DNA of 17,046 bases from Methylococcaceae bacterium (GCA_947505055.1 CANNLO010000068.1:1-17046), one strand, 5' to 3'; counted from the first letter of the stretch, positions 8,444 through 17,046 are shown. The notes: generated from the letters alone by a model not told the origin. A program made the numbers and translations.

Positions 8444-11170
8444 TCAGCTTAATTTGCCGTGGCATTGCTTAAATTTCTTACCGGATCCGCAAGGGCATGG
8501 GTCATTGCGACCGACTTTATTGCCTTCTCTGGTAAAGGGTTGAACTGCTGAAATTCCTTCTTCCTGCTGTTCCTGGCCAACTAAAGATTGCTCGTAAGCA
8601 TCCAGGGTTGGAGCTTGTGCATGTTCAAAATGCATTTCTCTGGGCGCTTGTCTTTGTTCATCAATGGCCCGGACATCTTCTTCTTGTTTGACCTGAACTT
8701 TAAACAGTATTCCGATTACTTCATATTTGATATGCTCAAGCAGGCTGGTGAACATTTCAAACGCTTCACGCTTGTATTCCTGTTTGGGGTCTTTTTGCGC
8801 ATAACCTCTGAAATGAATGCCCTGACGTAAATAATCCATTGCTGCCAAATGTTCTTTCCAGTTGTTATCAAGCACTTGCAACATGACTGATTTCTCGAAA
8901 TGCTGTAGCACTTCTTTGGACATTTGTTGTTCTTTGTCTTTATGATTTTGTTCCAGGATGGCAATAATACGCTTGCGCAAAGATTCTTCCTGCAAAGAAT
9001 GATCTTCATCCAACAGTTTGCGAACCGGAACTTCAACATTAAATTCCTGATGCAAATGCTCTTCGAGGCCTTTGGTATCCCATTGTTCAACCATGGTTTT
9101 GGCCGGAATATACTGGGTTATCACATTATTGACAACGTCTTCACGTATCGCAGAGATAATCTCGGATATTTCCTCGGCAGCCATTAGTTCGTTACGCTGT
9201 GAGTAAACAACCTTACGTTGATCATTGGCAACATCATCATAGGCCAGGATTTCTTTACGCACATCAAAATTGCGACCTTCAACCTTACGTTGAGCGCTTT
9301 CGATAGAGCGGGTGACCCATGGATGCTCGATAGCTTCGCCGTTACCCATACCTAATTTCTGCATTAAGCCAGCGACGCGATCTGATGCAAAAATACGCAT
9401 TAAGTCATCTTGCAGCGACAGATAAAAACGGGTTGATCCGGGGTCGCCCTGACGACCTGAGCGGCCACGTAACTGGTTGTCTATCCGGCGTGACTCATGG
9501 CGTTCAGAGCCTATGACATGCAAACCGCCTGTAACAATAACCTGTTCATGTCTTTCCAGCCAAGCGCCACGAACTTTGGCCTTGTCAGCATCAGTGGGTT
9601 CCTTGCCCAGTGCTGCAAACTCCGCTTCCAAATTACCACCAAGCACAATATCGGTTCCCCGGCCGGCCATATTGGTCGCGATGGTGACAGCTCCCGGCAT
9701 ACCGGCTTGTTCGATGATATGCGCTTCGCGTTCATGTTGCTTGGCGTTAAGGACTTCGTGTTTAATGCCCTGTTTATTCAATAATTCTGACAATCTTTCG
9801 GAGTTTTCAATCGAGGTGGTTCCGACCAACACCGGTTGTCCGCGACTGACACATTCTTTAATATCATCGGCAACAGCGATATATTTCTCGTCAGTAGTCA
9901 GGAAAACTACGTCACCTAAATCTCTACGTATCATGTTGCGATGCGTAGGAATTACGACTACTTCAAGACCATAAATTTTGTTTAACTCGAAGGCTTCAGT
10001 GTCGGCAGTTCCGGTCATGCCCGAGAGTTTTTCATACAAACGGAAATAGTTTTGGAAGGTTATCGAGGCTAGCGTCTGGTTTTCATTTTGAATGGTGACA
10101 TGTTCTTTCGCTTCAATTGCTTGATGCAAGCCTTCAGACCAGCGACGTCCCGGCATAATGCGACCGGTAAATTCGTCGACGATAACTACTTCATTGTTGG
10201 CGACGATATAATCAACGTCTTTTTTGAACAAAACATGGCCACGCAAAGAAGCCGTCAGATAATGCATCAGGCGAATATTGGTCGCATCATACAAACTGCT
10301 TCCTTCCGTCATCAAATCATGTTCCACCATTAAACGTTCTACACGTTCGTGGCCTGCTTCGGTCAGATACAACTGACGTATTTTTTCATCGACCGAGTAA
10401 TCACCAGGTTCGTCTTCTTTTTCCTGTTTGGTCAGGAAGGGGATGATTTTGTTGACCTTGGTATAAATTTCGGTACTTTCTTCGGTAGGTCCGGAAATGA
10501 TTAGCGGTGTTCTGGCTTCATCGATAAGGATCGAATCAACCTCATCTACAACAGCAAAACATAAATCGCGCTGGACTTTTTGTTCCAGACTAAAGGCCAT
10601 GTTGTCGCGCAGGTAATCGAAACCGAATTCGTTGTTGGTGCCGTATGTAATGTCGGAGGCATATGCCTGACGTCTTTCGTCGCTTTCCATCTGGCTGATA
10701 ATGACGCCGGTAGTCAAACCCAGAAAGCCATAAAGCCGGCCCATCCATTCGGAATCGCGTTTTGCCAGATAGTCATTAACTGTGACGACATGAACGCCAC
10801 GTCCTGGTAAGGCATTTAAATACGCAGACAAGGTTGCCATCAAGGTTTTACCCTCTCCGGTTTTCATTTCGGCAATTTTGCCGTCATGAAGTATCATGCC
10901 GCCGATCAATTGCACATCAAAATGACGCATACCAAAGACTCTGGTCGACGCTTCCCTGACGGTTGCAAATGCTTCTGGAAGCAGATTGTCCAGCTTTTCA
11001 CCCTGTGCCAGACGATCACGAAACTCCTGAGTTTTTGCTTTTAATGCATCATCAGATAGTTTTTCGTATTCAGAAGATAGTACATTGATCTTTTTGACCA
11101 ATGATCTTTTCTTCTTGATCAGCCTGTCATTACGGCTCCCTATAACAACTCTAACCAACTTACCCAGCAT
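8444..11170 (-). CDS. secA: Preprotein translocase ATPase SecA
   Basis: SecA drives unfolded preproteins through SecYEG by ATP hydrolysis. The 908-residue product is full length against about 900 for the family. Walker A is MKTGEGKT (102-109), and the DEAD-type Walker B is DEVD (209-212), followed by [13 protein letters not shown]. The second helicase half carries [15 protein letters not shown] and the [13 protein letters not shown] stretch. The C-terminal zinc-binding tail is complete, with Cys892, Cys894, Cys903 and His904, and binds SecB in relatives. The GGAATAAATC ahead of the ATG provides a modest ribosome site. No secM-like leader gene is seen upstream, in contrast to enteric bacteria. 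It stands alone, convergent to ponA. Confidence 0.98.
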   Translation of the reverse strand: MLGKLVRVVIGSRNDRLIKKKRSLVKKINVLSSEYEKLSDDALKAKTQEFRDRLAQGEKLDNLLPEAFATVREASTRVFGMRHFDVQLIGGMILHDGKIAEMKTGEGKTLMATLSAYLNALPGRGVHVVTVNDYLAKRDSEWMGRLYGFLGLTTGVIISQMESDERRQAYASDITYGTNNEFGFDYLRDNMAFSLEQKVQRDLCFAVVDEVDSILIDEARTPLIISGPTEESTEIYTKVNKIIPFLTKQEKEDEPGDYSVDEKIRQLYLTEAGHERVERLMVEHDLMTEGSSLYDATNIRLMHYLTASLRGHVLFKKDVDYIVANNEVVIVDEFTGRIMPGRRWSEGLHQAIEAKEHVTIQNENQTLASITFQNYFRLYEKLSGMTGTADTEAFELNKIYGLEVVVIPTHRNMIRRDLGDVVFLTTDEKYIAVADDIKECVSRGQPVLVGTTSIENSERLSELLNKQGIKHEVLNAKQHEREAHIIEQAGMPGAVTIATNMAGRGTDIVLGGNLEAEFAALGKEPTDADKAKVRGAWLERHEQVIVTGGLHVIGSERHESRRIDNQLRGRSGRQGDPGSTRFYLSLQDDLMRIFASDRVAGLMQKLGMGNGEAIEHPWVTRSIESAQRKVEGRNFDVRKEILAYDDVANDQRKVVYSQRNELMAAEEISEIISAIREDVVNNVITQYIPAKTMVEQWDTKGLEEHLHQEFNVEVPVRKLLDEDHSLQEESLRKRIIAILEQNHKDKEQQMSKEVLQHFEKSVMLQVLDNNWKEHLAAMDYLRQGIHFRGYAQKDPKQEYKREAFEMFTSLLEHIKYEVIGILFKVQVKQEEDVRAIDEQRQAPREMHFEHAQAPTLDAYEQSLVGQEQQEEGISAVQPFTREGNKVGRNDPCPCGSGKKFKQCHGKLS

Positions 11171-11217
11171 GATTTATTCCGGTTTGAATTTAGTAAATGA
11201 TTGAATAAAAGCCTAGG

Positions 11218-11223
11218 ATTATA
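11218..11223 (-). promoter_or_regulatory. Candidate -10 box of the secA promoter
   Basis: The minus strand reads TATAAT exactly, 47 bases upstream of the secA start, which would give a 5' leader of about 40 bases. At the expected -35 position (11241-11246) the minus strand reads TGTCCC, a poor match, so the promoter rests mainly on the -10 box and its location. Confidence 0.5.
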
Positions 11224-11403
11224 TACTGTCTACTATGTTAGGGACAGTTAAAAACACTCTTTAAGCACTAAAGGTAAAAAGCATTAACTTTCAGCAAAGT
11301 GTATATTTTCTATTTTTTATGCGGTTCTTTGCGTATTCGGTTTTTTGGTATTTGAAGTAAATCTGTAACAAAGCTATAACATAGTCTGATTACCTTGTTG
11401 ATG

Positions 11404-11409
11404 TATAAT
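11404..11409 (+). promoter_or_regulatory. Candidate -10 box of the flippase gene
   Basis: A perfect TATAAT lies only eight bases ahead of the ATG at 11418. Transcription from it would begin within a base or two of the start codon. No clear -35 box is seen at 11381-11386 (ATAGTC). There is no Shine-Dalgarno sequence before the ATG, which agrees with a leaderless transcript but does not prove it. Confidence 0.4.
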
Positions 11410-11417
11410 TTCGCGCC

Positions 11418-12881
11418 ATGAGCATTATTAAAAAACTTGCATCGCAAACTGCGGTCTATGGCCTAAGCAGTATTTTTGGCCGGTTCCTCAACTATCTGTT
11501 GGTGCCGCTTTATACTTATTACTTCACTGCAGCGGAGTACGGCGTGGTGTCGGAGTTTTATGCTTATGCCGGGTTCTTTTCGGTAGTGCTGTTGTTTGGC
11601 TTTGAAACCGGTTATTTCCGATTTCGCGATAAAGACAAGCCGGGACGTGATGTCGCCTACTCGACGGCTCTGTTGTTTGTGGTTTTGATCAATGTTGTTT
11701 TCTTTGCCTTGATAGTACTGGTCAATTCGCAGCTTTCTGCCGCCTTAAATTACGCAAACCACCCTGAATATGTATTGTGCTTCAGCCTGATTTTAATTTT
11801 GGATGCTGTTGCTGCAATTCCGTTTGCCCGACTGCGAGCTGAAAACAAGGCGTTCTATTTCGCTGGAATTAAGGTGATTGAGATAGGCGTTACGATACTG
11901 CTAAGTCTGTTTTTTATTATTTATTGTCCAAAAGTTTATTTAAAAACGCCCGAAGCTTGGGTGGCTCTGGTTTACAATCCTGCTATCGGTGTAGGCTATA
12001 TCTTTATAGCGAATTTAATGGCCAGCGTTGTTAAATTTGTCTTGCTTGCGCCTCAGCTATCGGGACTTGCCTGGGGTTTTGACCGGGCATTATTCGGACG
12101 TATGTTACGTTATTCCTTGCCGATGGTAGTGATTGGTTTCGCCGGAATTATCAACGAAATGCTCGATAGAGCTTTGTTAAAGCATTTGCTGCCTTATGAT
12201 TTGAACACCAACATGAAAATGCTGGGCATTTATAGTGCTTGCTACAAGTTGTCGATTTTAATGTCATTATTTATTCAGGCCTTCCGTTTCGCTGCCGAAC
12301 CTTTTTTCTTTGCTTATGCAGGCAACAGCGATGCACGAAAAATTTATGCGCTGGTTTTGAAGTTCTTTGTCATTTTTTGCGTATTCATATTCTTGCTGGT
12401 TACTTTGTTTATTGATTTCTTTAAATATTTTGTTGGTGAGGAGTTCCGTGCTGGTCTTGAAGTCGTGCCTATCCTGTTACTGGCTAACCTGTTTCTGGGT
12501 ATTTATGTTAACTTGTCCATCTGGTATAAATTAACCGACCGAACTTTGCTGGGTGCAGGGGTGTCTTTAGCCGGCGCCTTACTGACCGTGGTTCTTAATA
12601 TCTGGTGGATACCAACGCTTGGCTATATAGGCTCGGCTTGGGCAACTTTAGCCTGTTATTCGGGCATGGCTGTTGTTTCGTATTTCCTGGGGCAAAAATA
12701 TTATCCGGTAGATTACGATGTCAAACGTGTAATCGGTTATATTGGGCTTGGACTGGGCTTGTATTTTGCGCACGAATACTTGGTGACAACGCTAAGCTGG
12801 CAGCCGTGGCTGTTGTCCAGCGCCTTTATGTTACTGTATATGCTGATTGCCGGACTGTGCGAAAGGCGTCATCACTATTAA
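11418..12881 (+). CDS. Wzx/RfbX-like oligosaccharide flippase
   Basis: This is a polytopic inner-membrane protein of the polysaccharide flippase group (MOP superfamily, COG2244 type), expected to move lipid-linked glycans across the membrane. The 487 residues form about 12-14 hydrophobic segments with short basic loops. The N-terminal pattern ASQTAVYGLSSIFGRFLNYL (8-27) followed by PLYTYYF and FETGYFRF is characteristic of one subgroup of these proteins. The N-terminal pattern fits the called start. No glycosyltransferase, wzy or sugar-nucleotide gene is adjacent, so the substrate is unknown; an O-antigen, exopolysaccharide or other lipid-linked glycan is possible. Similar N-terminal sequences are, from memory, common in Bacteroidetes, so transfer is conceivable. 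The next gene begins 22 bases downstream, which suggests one transcript. Confidence 0.88.
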   Translation: MSIIKKLASQTAVYGLSSIFGRFLNYLLVPLYTYYFTAAEYGVVSEFYAYAGFFSVVLLFGFETGYFRFRDKDKPGRDVAYSTALLFVVLINVVFFALIVLVNSQLSAALNYANHPEYVLCFSLILILDAVAAIPFARLRAENKAFYFAGIKVIEIGVTILLSLFFIIYCPKVYLKTPEAWVALVYNPAIGVGYIFIANLMASVVKFVLLAPQLSGLAWGFDRALFGRMLRYSLPMVVIGFAGIINEMLDRALLKHLLPYDLNTNMKMLGIYSACYKLSILMSLFIQAFRFAAEPFFFAYAGNSDARKIYALVLKFFVIFCVFIFLLVTLFIDFFKYFVGEEFRAGLEVVPILLLANLFLGIYVNLSIWYKLTDRTLLGAGVSLAGALLTVVLNIWWIPTLGYIGSAWATLACYSGMAVVSYFLGQKYYPVDYDVKRVIGYIGLGLGLYFAHEYLVTTLSWQPWLLSSAFMLLYMLIAGLCERRHHY

Positions 12882-12903
12882 TTCTAAATATTAAATAATT
12901 CTT

Positions 12904-14043
12904 ATGCCAAACAACATGGAATTCAAAGCCCGCCTTATCGGTGGACTCATTTTGGTCTTGCTGGGTGGCTGGGTTCTCCACAGCTATATTCCTTTGCTGG
13001 CTTGGGCTGTCGTTCTTGCCATCACCACTTGGCCTGTATATATGCACTTGCTTGTTAGCAAGGAATTGCATGGCAAAGTGACTTGGGGTGCCGTCGGACT
13101 CACTTTACTGATCGGTGCAATCATTCTCGCACCTATTGGTTACGGTCTTCATCGTTTGATTAATGAAGCGCAAATGATGGGGCAATTTCTCACTGATGCG
13201 CAAAATGTCGGTATTCCTGCACCTGCCTGGTTGGACACCATTCCAATGATTGGTCAGACCGTCAAAGATTTCTGGATTGATAATTTGGGCAGCGCTGAAG
13301 CAGCCAAAGAATCTCTGCATTGGCTGGGTACTGGCAGCGCGGTCACTTACACAAAAGATTTTGCCGGCCAGTTGGTGCATAGTTTTTTTAGTTTTCTGAT
13401 GATACTGCTGGTACTTTTTTTTATATATCAGCACGGTCAGGGTTTGAGCCGCCAGGTTTTGGCCAGTAGTAGAAAATTGTTCGGCGATACTGGCGTTCGC
13501 TATGTTTTGCATGCCACAACCGCAGTGCGTGGTACGGTTAACGGTATGGTGTTGATTGGTTTAAGCAAAGGCCTGTTGCTGGGTATTGGTTATGCTTTTG
13601 CCGGCTTAAGTCATCCTGCCATGCTGGGTGCTTTAACCGGTATTTTTGCAATGATCCCCTTCGCGGCTAAAATTATCTTTGGTGCCTGTTCTCTGGTATT
13701 GGTTGCCCAGGGGCATGCAGGTCCTGCGGCTGGGCTTTTTATTTATGGCATGGTTCTTACCATGATAACTGACAACTATGTGCGACCGGCTTTAATCGGT
13801 GGTGCAGTTAAATTACCGTTTCTCTGGACCTTGCTGGGGATTTTTGCGGGGATGGAATCCTTGGGTTTTCTGGGTTTGTTTCTCGGGCCAACGCTCATGG
13901 CGGTTTTGATGTCAATCTGGCGCGACTGGATTATTGATATTGATAATCCATCTGTCAAAATTATCAGTCCCAAGCCAGAAATACAAATTGACGATGAGTC
14001 TTTAGCTACTCCATCACCAACTGAATTCGATGACGGACAATGA
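12904..14043 (+). CDS. AI-2E family (UPF0118) membrane transporter
   Basis: Members of this family are inner-membrane exporters; reported roles include autoinducer-2 export (TqsA) and sodium-proton antiport, so the substrate cannot be read from sequence. The 379-residue product has paired hydrophobic segments near the N-terminus (about 12-45 and 60-82), a helical soluble stretch (about 83-155), and a hydrophobic C-terminal half with the family signatures DNYVRPALIG (290-299) and GFLGLFLGPTLMAV (321-334). The last 40 residues are acidic, Pro/Ser-rich and probably cytoplasmic and disordered. Neither the ATG at 12904 nor the in-frame ATG at 12916 has a good ribosome site. The gene follows the flippase by 22 bases and its stop overlaps the next gene's start (ATGA), pointing to co-translation with cti. 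Confidence 0.92.
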   Translation: MPNNMEFKARLIGGLILVLLGGWVLHSYIPLLAWAVVLAITTWPVYMHLLVSKELHGKVTWGAVGLTLLIGAIILAPIGYGLHRLINEAQMMGQFLTDAQNVGIPAPAWLDTIPMIGQTVKDFWIDNLGSAEAAKESLHWLGTGSAVTYTKDFAGQLVHSFFSFLMILLVLFFIYQHGQGLSRQVLASSRKLFGDTGVRYVLHATTAVRGTVNGMVLIGLSKGLLLGIGYAFAGLSHPAMLGALTGIFAMIPFAAKIIFGACSLVLVAQGHAGPAAGLFIYGMVLTMITDNYVRPALIGGAVKLPFLWTLLGIFAGMESLGFLGLFLGPTLMAVLMSIWRDWIIDIDNPSVKIISPKPEIQIDDESLATPSPTEFDDGQ

Positions 14044-16367
14044 ATAACAAAAGTGTTCTTTATTTATTTGCTATCATTTTTTGTAGCTTTTACGATTCCA
14101 CGTTACTGGCGGCAGAGGCGATTTCATATGTCAAAGATGTTAAACCGATTCTGGATTCGCGCTGTGTCACTTGTCACTCTTGTTACGATTCTCCTTGCCA
14201 GCTCAAATTAAACTCTTTTGAAGGCTTAAGTCGAGGCGCTAGCAAGAATCCCGTCTATGATCATCAACGTATTAAAGCCGTCGAACCCAGTCGTCTTTTT
14301 ATTGATGAAACCACGACAGCAGACTGGCGAAAAAAAGATTTCTTTCCCGTTATCAATGAACAAACTCCATCGCCTGAGGCTAATGTCGATAATTCCCTGA
14401 TTGCAAAACTACTCAGTTTAAAGAGCGAGCAGCCTTTGCCTGTCTCGGGAAAATTACCCAAAGCGATTGACTTGGCTCTGGAGCGGGCGTTGCAATGTCC
14501 ATCGCCAGACGAATTTACTGAGCACAAAAAAAATCATCCACTTTGGGGAATGCCTTATGGCTTACCACCGTTAACTCAGACCGAGGAAGACACGCTAGTC
14601 AATTGGTTAAAAGTGGGCGCAATTAATGACGCGGTTCAACCGACATTATCTCCTGCGGCAAACGCAGAAATCAGAAAATGGGAACAGTTTTTTAACGGTG
14701 AATCGTTAAAGCAGCAGCTGAGCGCCCGATATATGTACGAACATTTATACATTGGCGACTTGCATCTCAAAGGCCATCCCCTTAATGAGTTTTATAAAAT
14801 CACCCGTTCTGAAACACCTCCAGGTCAGCCAATTAGAGAACTTAAAAGTGTTCGGCCATTTGATAATCCTGGCATACCCAAGTTTTATTATCGATTACGT
14901 CCGATAACGTCCACCATAGTCGATAAGGATCATTTTGTTTACGAATTAAGCGATAGCAGAATGCAACGTTATGAGGCATTGTTCTTAAATCCGAAATACA
15001 GTATCAGTCATTTGCCGGGATATGACTTGCATGCAGCAGCTAACCCTTTTAAAACTTTCAGCCAATTACCGGCAGCGTCCCGTTATCAATTTCTTCTGGA
15101 TGATGCACAATATTTTTTTTCGGGCTTTATCAAAGGGCCAGTTTGTCGGGGGCAGGCTTCACTGAATGTAATCAGAGACCAGTTTTGGGTTGCATTTATA
15201 AAACCTCAGTTTGAATTTAATCAGCAAAACACCGAGTTTCTGGCTGAAAACAGTCAATACCTGCAAATGCCCGCCTCCGATGGTGAAAATATCGGCTTTC
15301 TGGAATGGCGGCAATATAACCAGTTGCAAAGCCACTATTTACAACATAAAGAAGCTTTAATCAATAGTTTACAGCCGCAACACCCGATTGATTTAAACTT
15401 GATTTGGGATGGCGAGGGCTATAACGAAAATGCCTTATTAACGGTATTTCGCCATTTTGACAGTGCCACGGTTGTTAAAGGCTTGTTGGGTAAGCCGCCA
15501 TTAACGGCTTGGGTGGTTGATTATCCGTTGTTTGAAAGAATACATTATTTGCTTGCCGCCGGTTTCAATGTGTCCGGTAGCATAGAACATCAACTCACCA
15601 CGCGTCTGTATATGGACTTCTTACGTATGGAAGCTGAAAACAATTTTCTTAAGTTTATACCGGTTAACCAAAGAAAAGCCATGCATGACAGCTGGTATGA
15701 AGGCATTGATCTGAAGATTTTCAGTTTTTTTGAAACTCCGGCTTTTACTACAGATACGAATCCGGCAATCCGCTATCAAACTTTTGATTACAAAAATGAG
15801 TTTTTCTTAAGCCTTCAGCAACAACTCGGACGGGCGGGTGGTAAAGCAGATTTAATCAATCACTGTGTGCAAGCGCAATGCAATAATGCTGATACTCCGC
15901 AGGAACAACAACAAATTGATACCATGATGCGCAGTCTTGCTGATTTAAAGGGCGAAGAAATTGCAGTCTTGCCTGAGGTGTCATTTTTAAGGGTAAAAAC
16001 AGTTAATCCTGAAAAAGATAGGGTTTACACCTTGATTCGTAATCAAAAATTATTGAATATATCGTTTATTTTTGGCGAAAATTTAAGACGTGAGCCTGAT
16101 AAAGATACGCTGACCGTTGTGCCGGGTTTTATTGGCAGCTATCCCAATATCTTTTTTGGCGTGCCTCAGCAGCAATTATCGGGATTTATTGAGCATTTAA
16201 AACGCAGTTCAAGCAGTGCTGATGCTGATTTATTTTATAGTGTCTATGGAATTCGCAGAACCAATCCGGAGATATGGTCATATTACGATTGGTTTAATAA
16301 AAAATATCACGAGGATCATCCTGAAAGTTCGGGTCTATTTGATCTGAATAGGTATGAAAACCTATAG
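14040..16367 (+). CDS. cti: Periplasmic fatty acid cis/trans isomerase, heme protein
   Basis: Cti converts cis-unsaturated acyl chains of membrane phospholipids to the trans form, without ATP or new synthesis, to rigidify the membrane during solvent, heat or osmotic stress; it was characterised in Pseudomonas. The 775 residues are close to the family length. A signal peptide (about 1-25, ending LLAA) is followed by a cytochrome c-type region with the heme motif CVTCH (42-46). Two further cysteines, C48 and C53, lie just after it. HPLWGMPYGLPPL (166-178) is a candidate for the distal Met ligand (Met171). The large remaining part is the Cti catalytic region. The ATG lies within the AI-2E gene's stop as ATGA, so translation is probably coupled. 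No terminator is visible right after the stop. Assignment is firm; regulation is unknown. Confidence 0.93.
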   Translation: MNNKSVLYLFAIIFCSFYDSTLLAAEAISYVKDVKPILDSRCVTCHSCYDSPCQLKLNSFEGLSRGASKNPVYDHQRIKAVEPSRLFIDETTTADWRKKDFFPVINEQTPSPEANVDNSLIAKLLSLKSEQPLPVSGKLPKAIDLALERALQCPSPDEFTEHKKNHPLWGMPYGLPPLTQTEEDTLVNWLKVGAINDAVQPTLSPAANAEIRKWEQFFNGESLKQQLSARYMYEHLYIGDLHLKGHPLNEFYKITRSETPPGQPIRELKSVRPFDNPGIPKFYYRLRPITSTIVDKDHFVYELSDSRMQRYEALFLNPKYSISHLPGYDLHAAANPFKTFSQLPAASRYQFLLDDAQYFFSGFIKGPVCRGQASLNVIRDQFWVAFIKPQFEFNQQNTEFLAENSQYLQMPASDGENIGFLEWRQYNQLQSHYLQHKEALINSLQPQHPIDLNLIWDGEGYNENALLTVFRHFDSATVVKGLLGKPPLTAWVVDYPLFERIHYLLAAGFNVSGSIEHQLTTRLYMDFLRMEAENNFLKFIPVNQRKAMHDSWYEGIDLKIFSFFETPAFTTDTNPAIRYQTFDYKNEFFLSLQQQLGRAGGKADLINHCVQAQCNNADTPQEQQQIDTMMRSLADLKGEEIAVLPEVSFLRVKTVNPEKDRVYTLIRNQKLLNISFIFGENLRREPDKDTLTVVPGFIGSYPNIFFGVPQQQLSGFIEHLKRSSSSADADLFYSVYGIRRTNPEIWSYYDWFNKKYHEDHPESSGLFDLNRYENL

Positions 16368-16459
16368 ACTTAAACCCTGCGAAGTCGAATAATACCCCTG
16401 TTGCATTCTGATTTTTCAATCAAAATAATCCAAACATCATATTGGGGGAGGGTAAGGAA

Positions 16460-16768
16460 GTGAGTATTTATGATTTTCGGCGCAATCCACGTCGCTCGAC
16501 AGCGAGTCGAAGGATAGATGACCGGAGAAAAATCCCCTATCCTTTCGGTTCGCTGGAATGGCAAAAAAATATAGAAAATTATTATCTCGCCTGGCCAAAA
16601 TCCAATCGTCGTAATATGGACAGGCGCAATGAAGAACGACGAGCACCGGATCGTCGGCATCAGCAACTTTCTGAACAACTTCGCTCGGCAAAAAAATTTT
16701 CTCCGATTTTACTTACGCAAGAAGAAAAGAAATTGATTGAGGAATTGTATTTTAGTGAACTGGATTAG
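16460..16768 (+). CDS. Small arginine-rich protein with RR-pentad repeats
   Basis: I do not recognise the family. The 102-residue product starts at GTG 16460, chosen because GGAGG (16447-16451) lies eight bases upstream; a TTG at 16442 in the same frame is unlikely. The protein has two arginine-pair clusters. The first has RR at 7, 11, 17 and 22; the second has RR at 50, 55, 60 and 65, an exact five-residue period (RRNMDRRNEERRAPDRR). An aromatic stretch containing WQKNIENYYLAW separates them, and the C-terminal third is a charged helix-like segment ending EEKKLIEELYFSELD. There is no signal peptide or membrane segment, so it is probably cytosolic. It may bind nucleic acid or acidic lipid head groups through the arginines, but that is inference. 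It starts 92 bases after cti on the same strand. Confidence 0.7.
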   Translation: MSIYDFRRNPRRSTASRRIDDRRKIPYPFGSLEWQKNIENYYLAWPKSNRRNMDRRNEERRAPDRRHQQLSEQLRSAKKFSPILLTQEEKKLIEELYFSELD

Positions 16769-16778
16769 AATGGCTTTA

Positions 16779-16808
16779 AATCAATTTGCTTAAATTGATT
16801 CTGTTTTT
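16779..16808 (+). terminator. Weak AT-rich terminator after the RR-repeat gene
   Basis: A perfect 9-bp stem (AATCAATTT at 16779-16787 with 16792-16800) closes a 4-base loop GCTT and is followed by CTGTTTTT. The stem has only one G-C pair per arm, so it would be weak, but position (10 bases after the stop) and T tract fit. Confidence 0.5.
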
Positions 16809-16823
16809 AAATATTTATAAGCT

Positions 16824-16886
16824 TTAGCCATCGCCATTCATCAGCATTGCGCCATATTGTTCTGGTGTAATTGAGCCTCCCATCTT
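16824..16886 (-). other. In-frame coding-like stretch beyond the stop
   Basis: Directly after the TAA at 16887-16889 the same frame stays open for 20 codons (Lys, then MGGSITPEQYGAMLMNGDG) to a second TAA at 16824-16826. The composition looks like a protein C-terminus rather than spacer. It could be the lost end of the gene on its right after a nonsense mutation, or it could be chance. Confidence 0.35.
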
Positions 16887-17045
16887 TTATGCTAGTCCCT
16901 GGTCGCAAGCAGGGAGCGCGTCTTGTATCGCGTCAATCCGCTTCCATTGAGGTACTGGGGGTTCTGTACCTGCTTGGGGCACGTATTTTGAAGACTCTAT
17001 ACGTTGCATGCGGTGAATATATCGCGGGCAGTTCATAAAAATCTC
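16887..17045 (-). CDS. C-terminus of a PPOX-like flavin protein, 5' part outside
   Basis: The last 52 codons of a leftward gene are visible; the 5' part lies beyond the right edge. The residues include FMNCPRYIHRMQRIE, then YVPQAG, PVPQWKRID and IQDALPACDQ. The NCPRYIHR motif followed by a Pro-Trp-Lys-rich tail is typical of a subgroup of pyridoxamine 5'-phosphate oxidase-like, FMN-binding split-barrel proteins. The exact substrate is unknown, and the name of the family should not be taken as vitamin B6 activity. The ATG at 17034-17036 is an internal methionine, because the frame stays open to the edge. See the adjoining in-frame stretch past its stop. Confidence 0.7.
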   Translation of the reverse strand, partial: EIFMNCPRYIHRMQRIESSKYVPQAGTEPPVPQWKRIDAIQDALPACDQGLA

Positions 17046-17046
17046 A

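Noticed and set aside
9477..9974. 165-codon frame antisense to secA, with two further long frames nearby
   Set aside because: Sits wholly inside secA, is Ser/Pro/Cys-rich and is explained by the codon pattern of the conserved gene on the other strand.
11171..11417. A secM-like arrest peptide gene upstream of secA
   Set aside because: No suitable frame with a signal peptide is found on the minus strand in this stretch.
16370..16691. Two overlapping minus-strand frames opposite the RR-repeat gene
   Set aside because: The plus-strand frame has a good GGAGG ribosome site and periodic protein sequence; the opposite frames have neither.

Overview
The window reads as ordinary chromosomal DNA of a gammaproteobacterium. 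Gene order pilM-N-O-P-Q facing away from a class A penicillin-binding protein, a full-length SecA with a C-terminal zinc site, and a cytochrome c-type fatty acid cis/trans isomerase (Cti) are all gammaproteobacterial. Moderate base composition and the Cti gene would suit a methanotroph of the Methylococcales, but that is a guess from gene style, not a database result. I see no tRNA, rRNA, CRISPR array, complete insertion sequence or phage gene.

Layout. Positions 1-30 may hold the last codons of a gene entering from the left; 31-260 is apparently non-coding. A rho-independent terminator (261-290) ends the leftward type IV pilus operon pilMNOPQ (309-5576), whose first four genes are joined by TAATG stop/start overlaps. 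A 420-base divergent intergenic region follows, then rightward ponA/mrcA (PBP1a, 5997-8360). A perfect 18-bp inverted repeat separates it from the convergent, leftward secA (8444-11170). A second divergent intergenic region, with a TATAAT box for each direction, leads to a rightward set of three genes: a Wzx-like flippase (11418-12881), an AI-2E family transporter (12904-14043) and the Cti isomerase (14040-16367), the last two overlapping by ATGA. A small gene for an arginine-rich protein with a strict five-residue RR repeat (16460-16768) and a weak terminator follow. The right edge holds the 3' end of a leftward gene whose C-terminus looks like the pyridoxamine 5'-phosphate oxidase family; coding-like sequence continues in frame past its stop.

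Functional theme. Nearly every gene serves the cell envelope: pilus assembly and outer-membrane secretin, peptidoglycan polymerisation, Sec export, membrane glycan flipping, an integral-membrane exporter and phospholipid remodelling. The first three units are housekeeping. The flippase/AI-2E/Cti set is less standard and may be an envelope-stress group. I found no convincing new multi-gene system. The best leads are the RR-pentad protein, the inverted repeat at 8378-8421, the apparently leaderless start of the flippase, and the possible stop mutation at the right edge.
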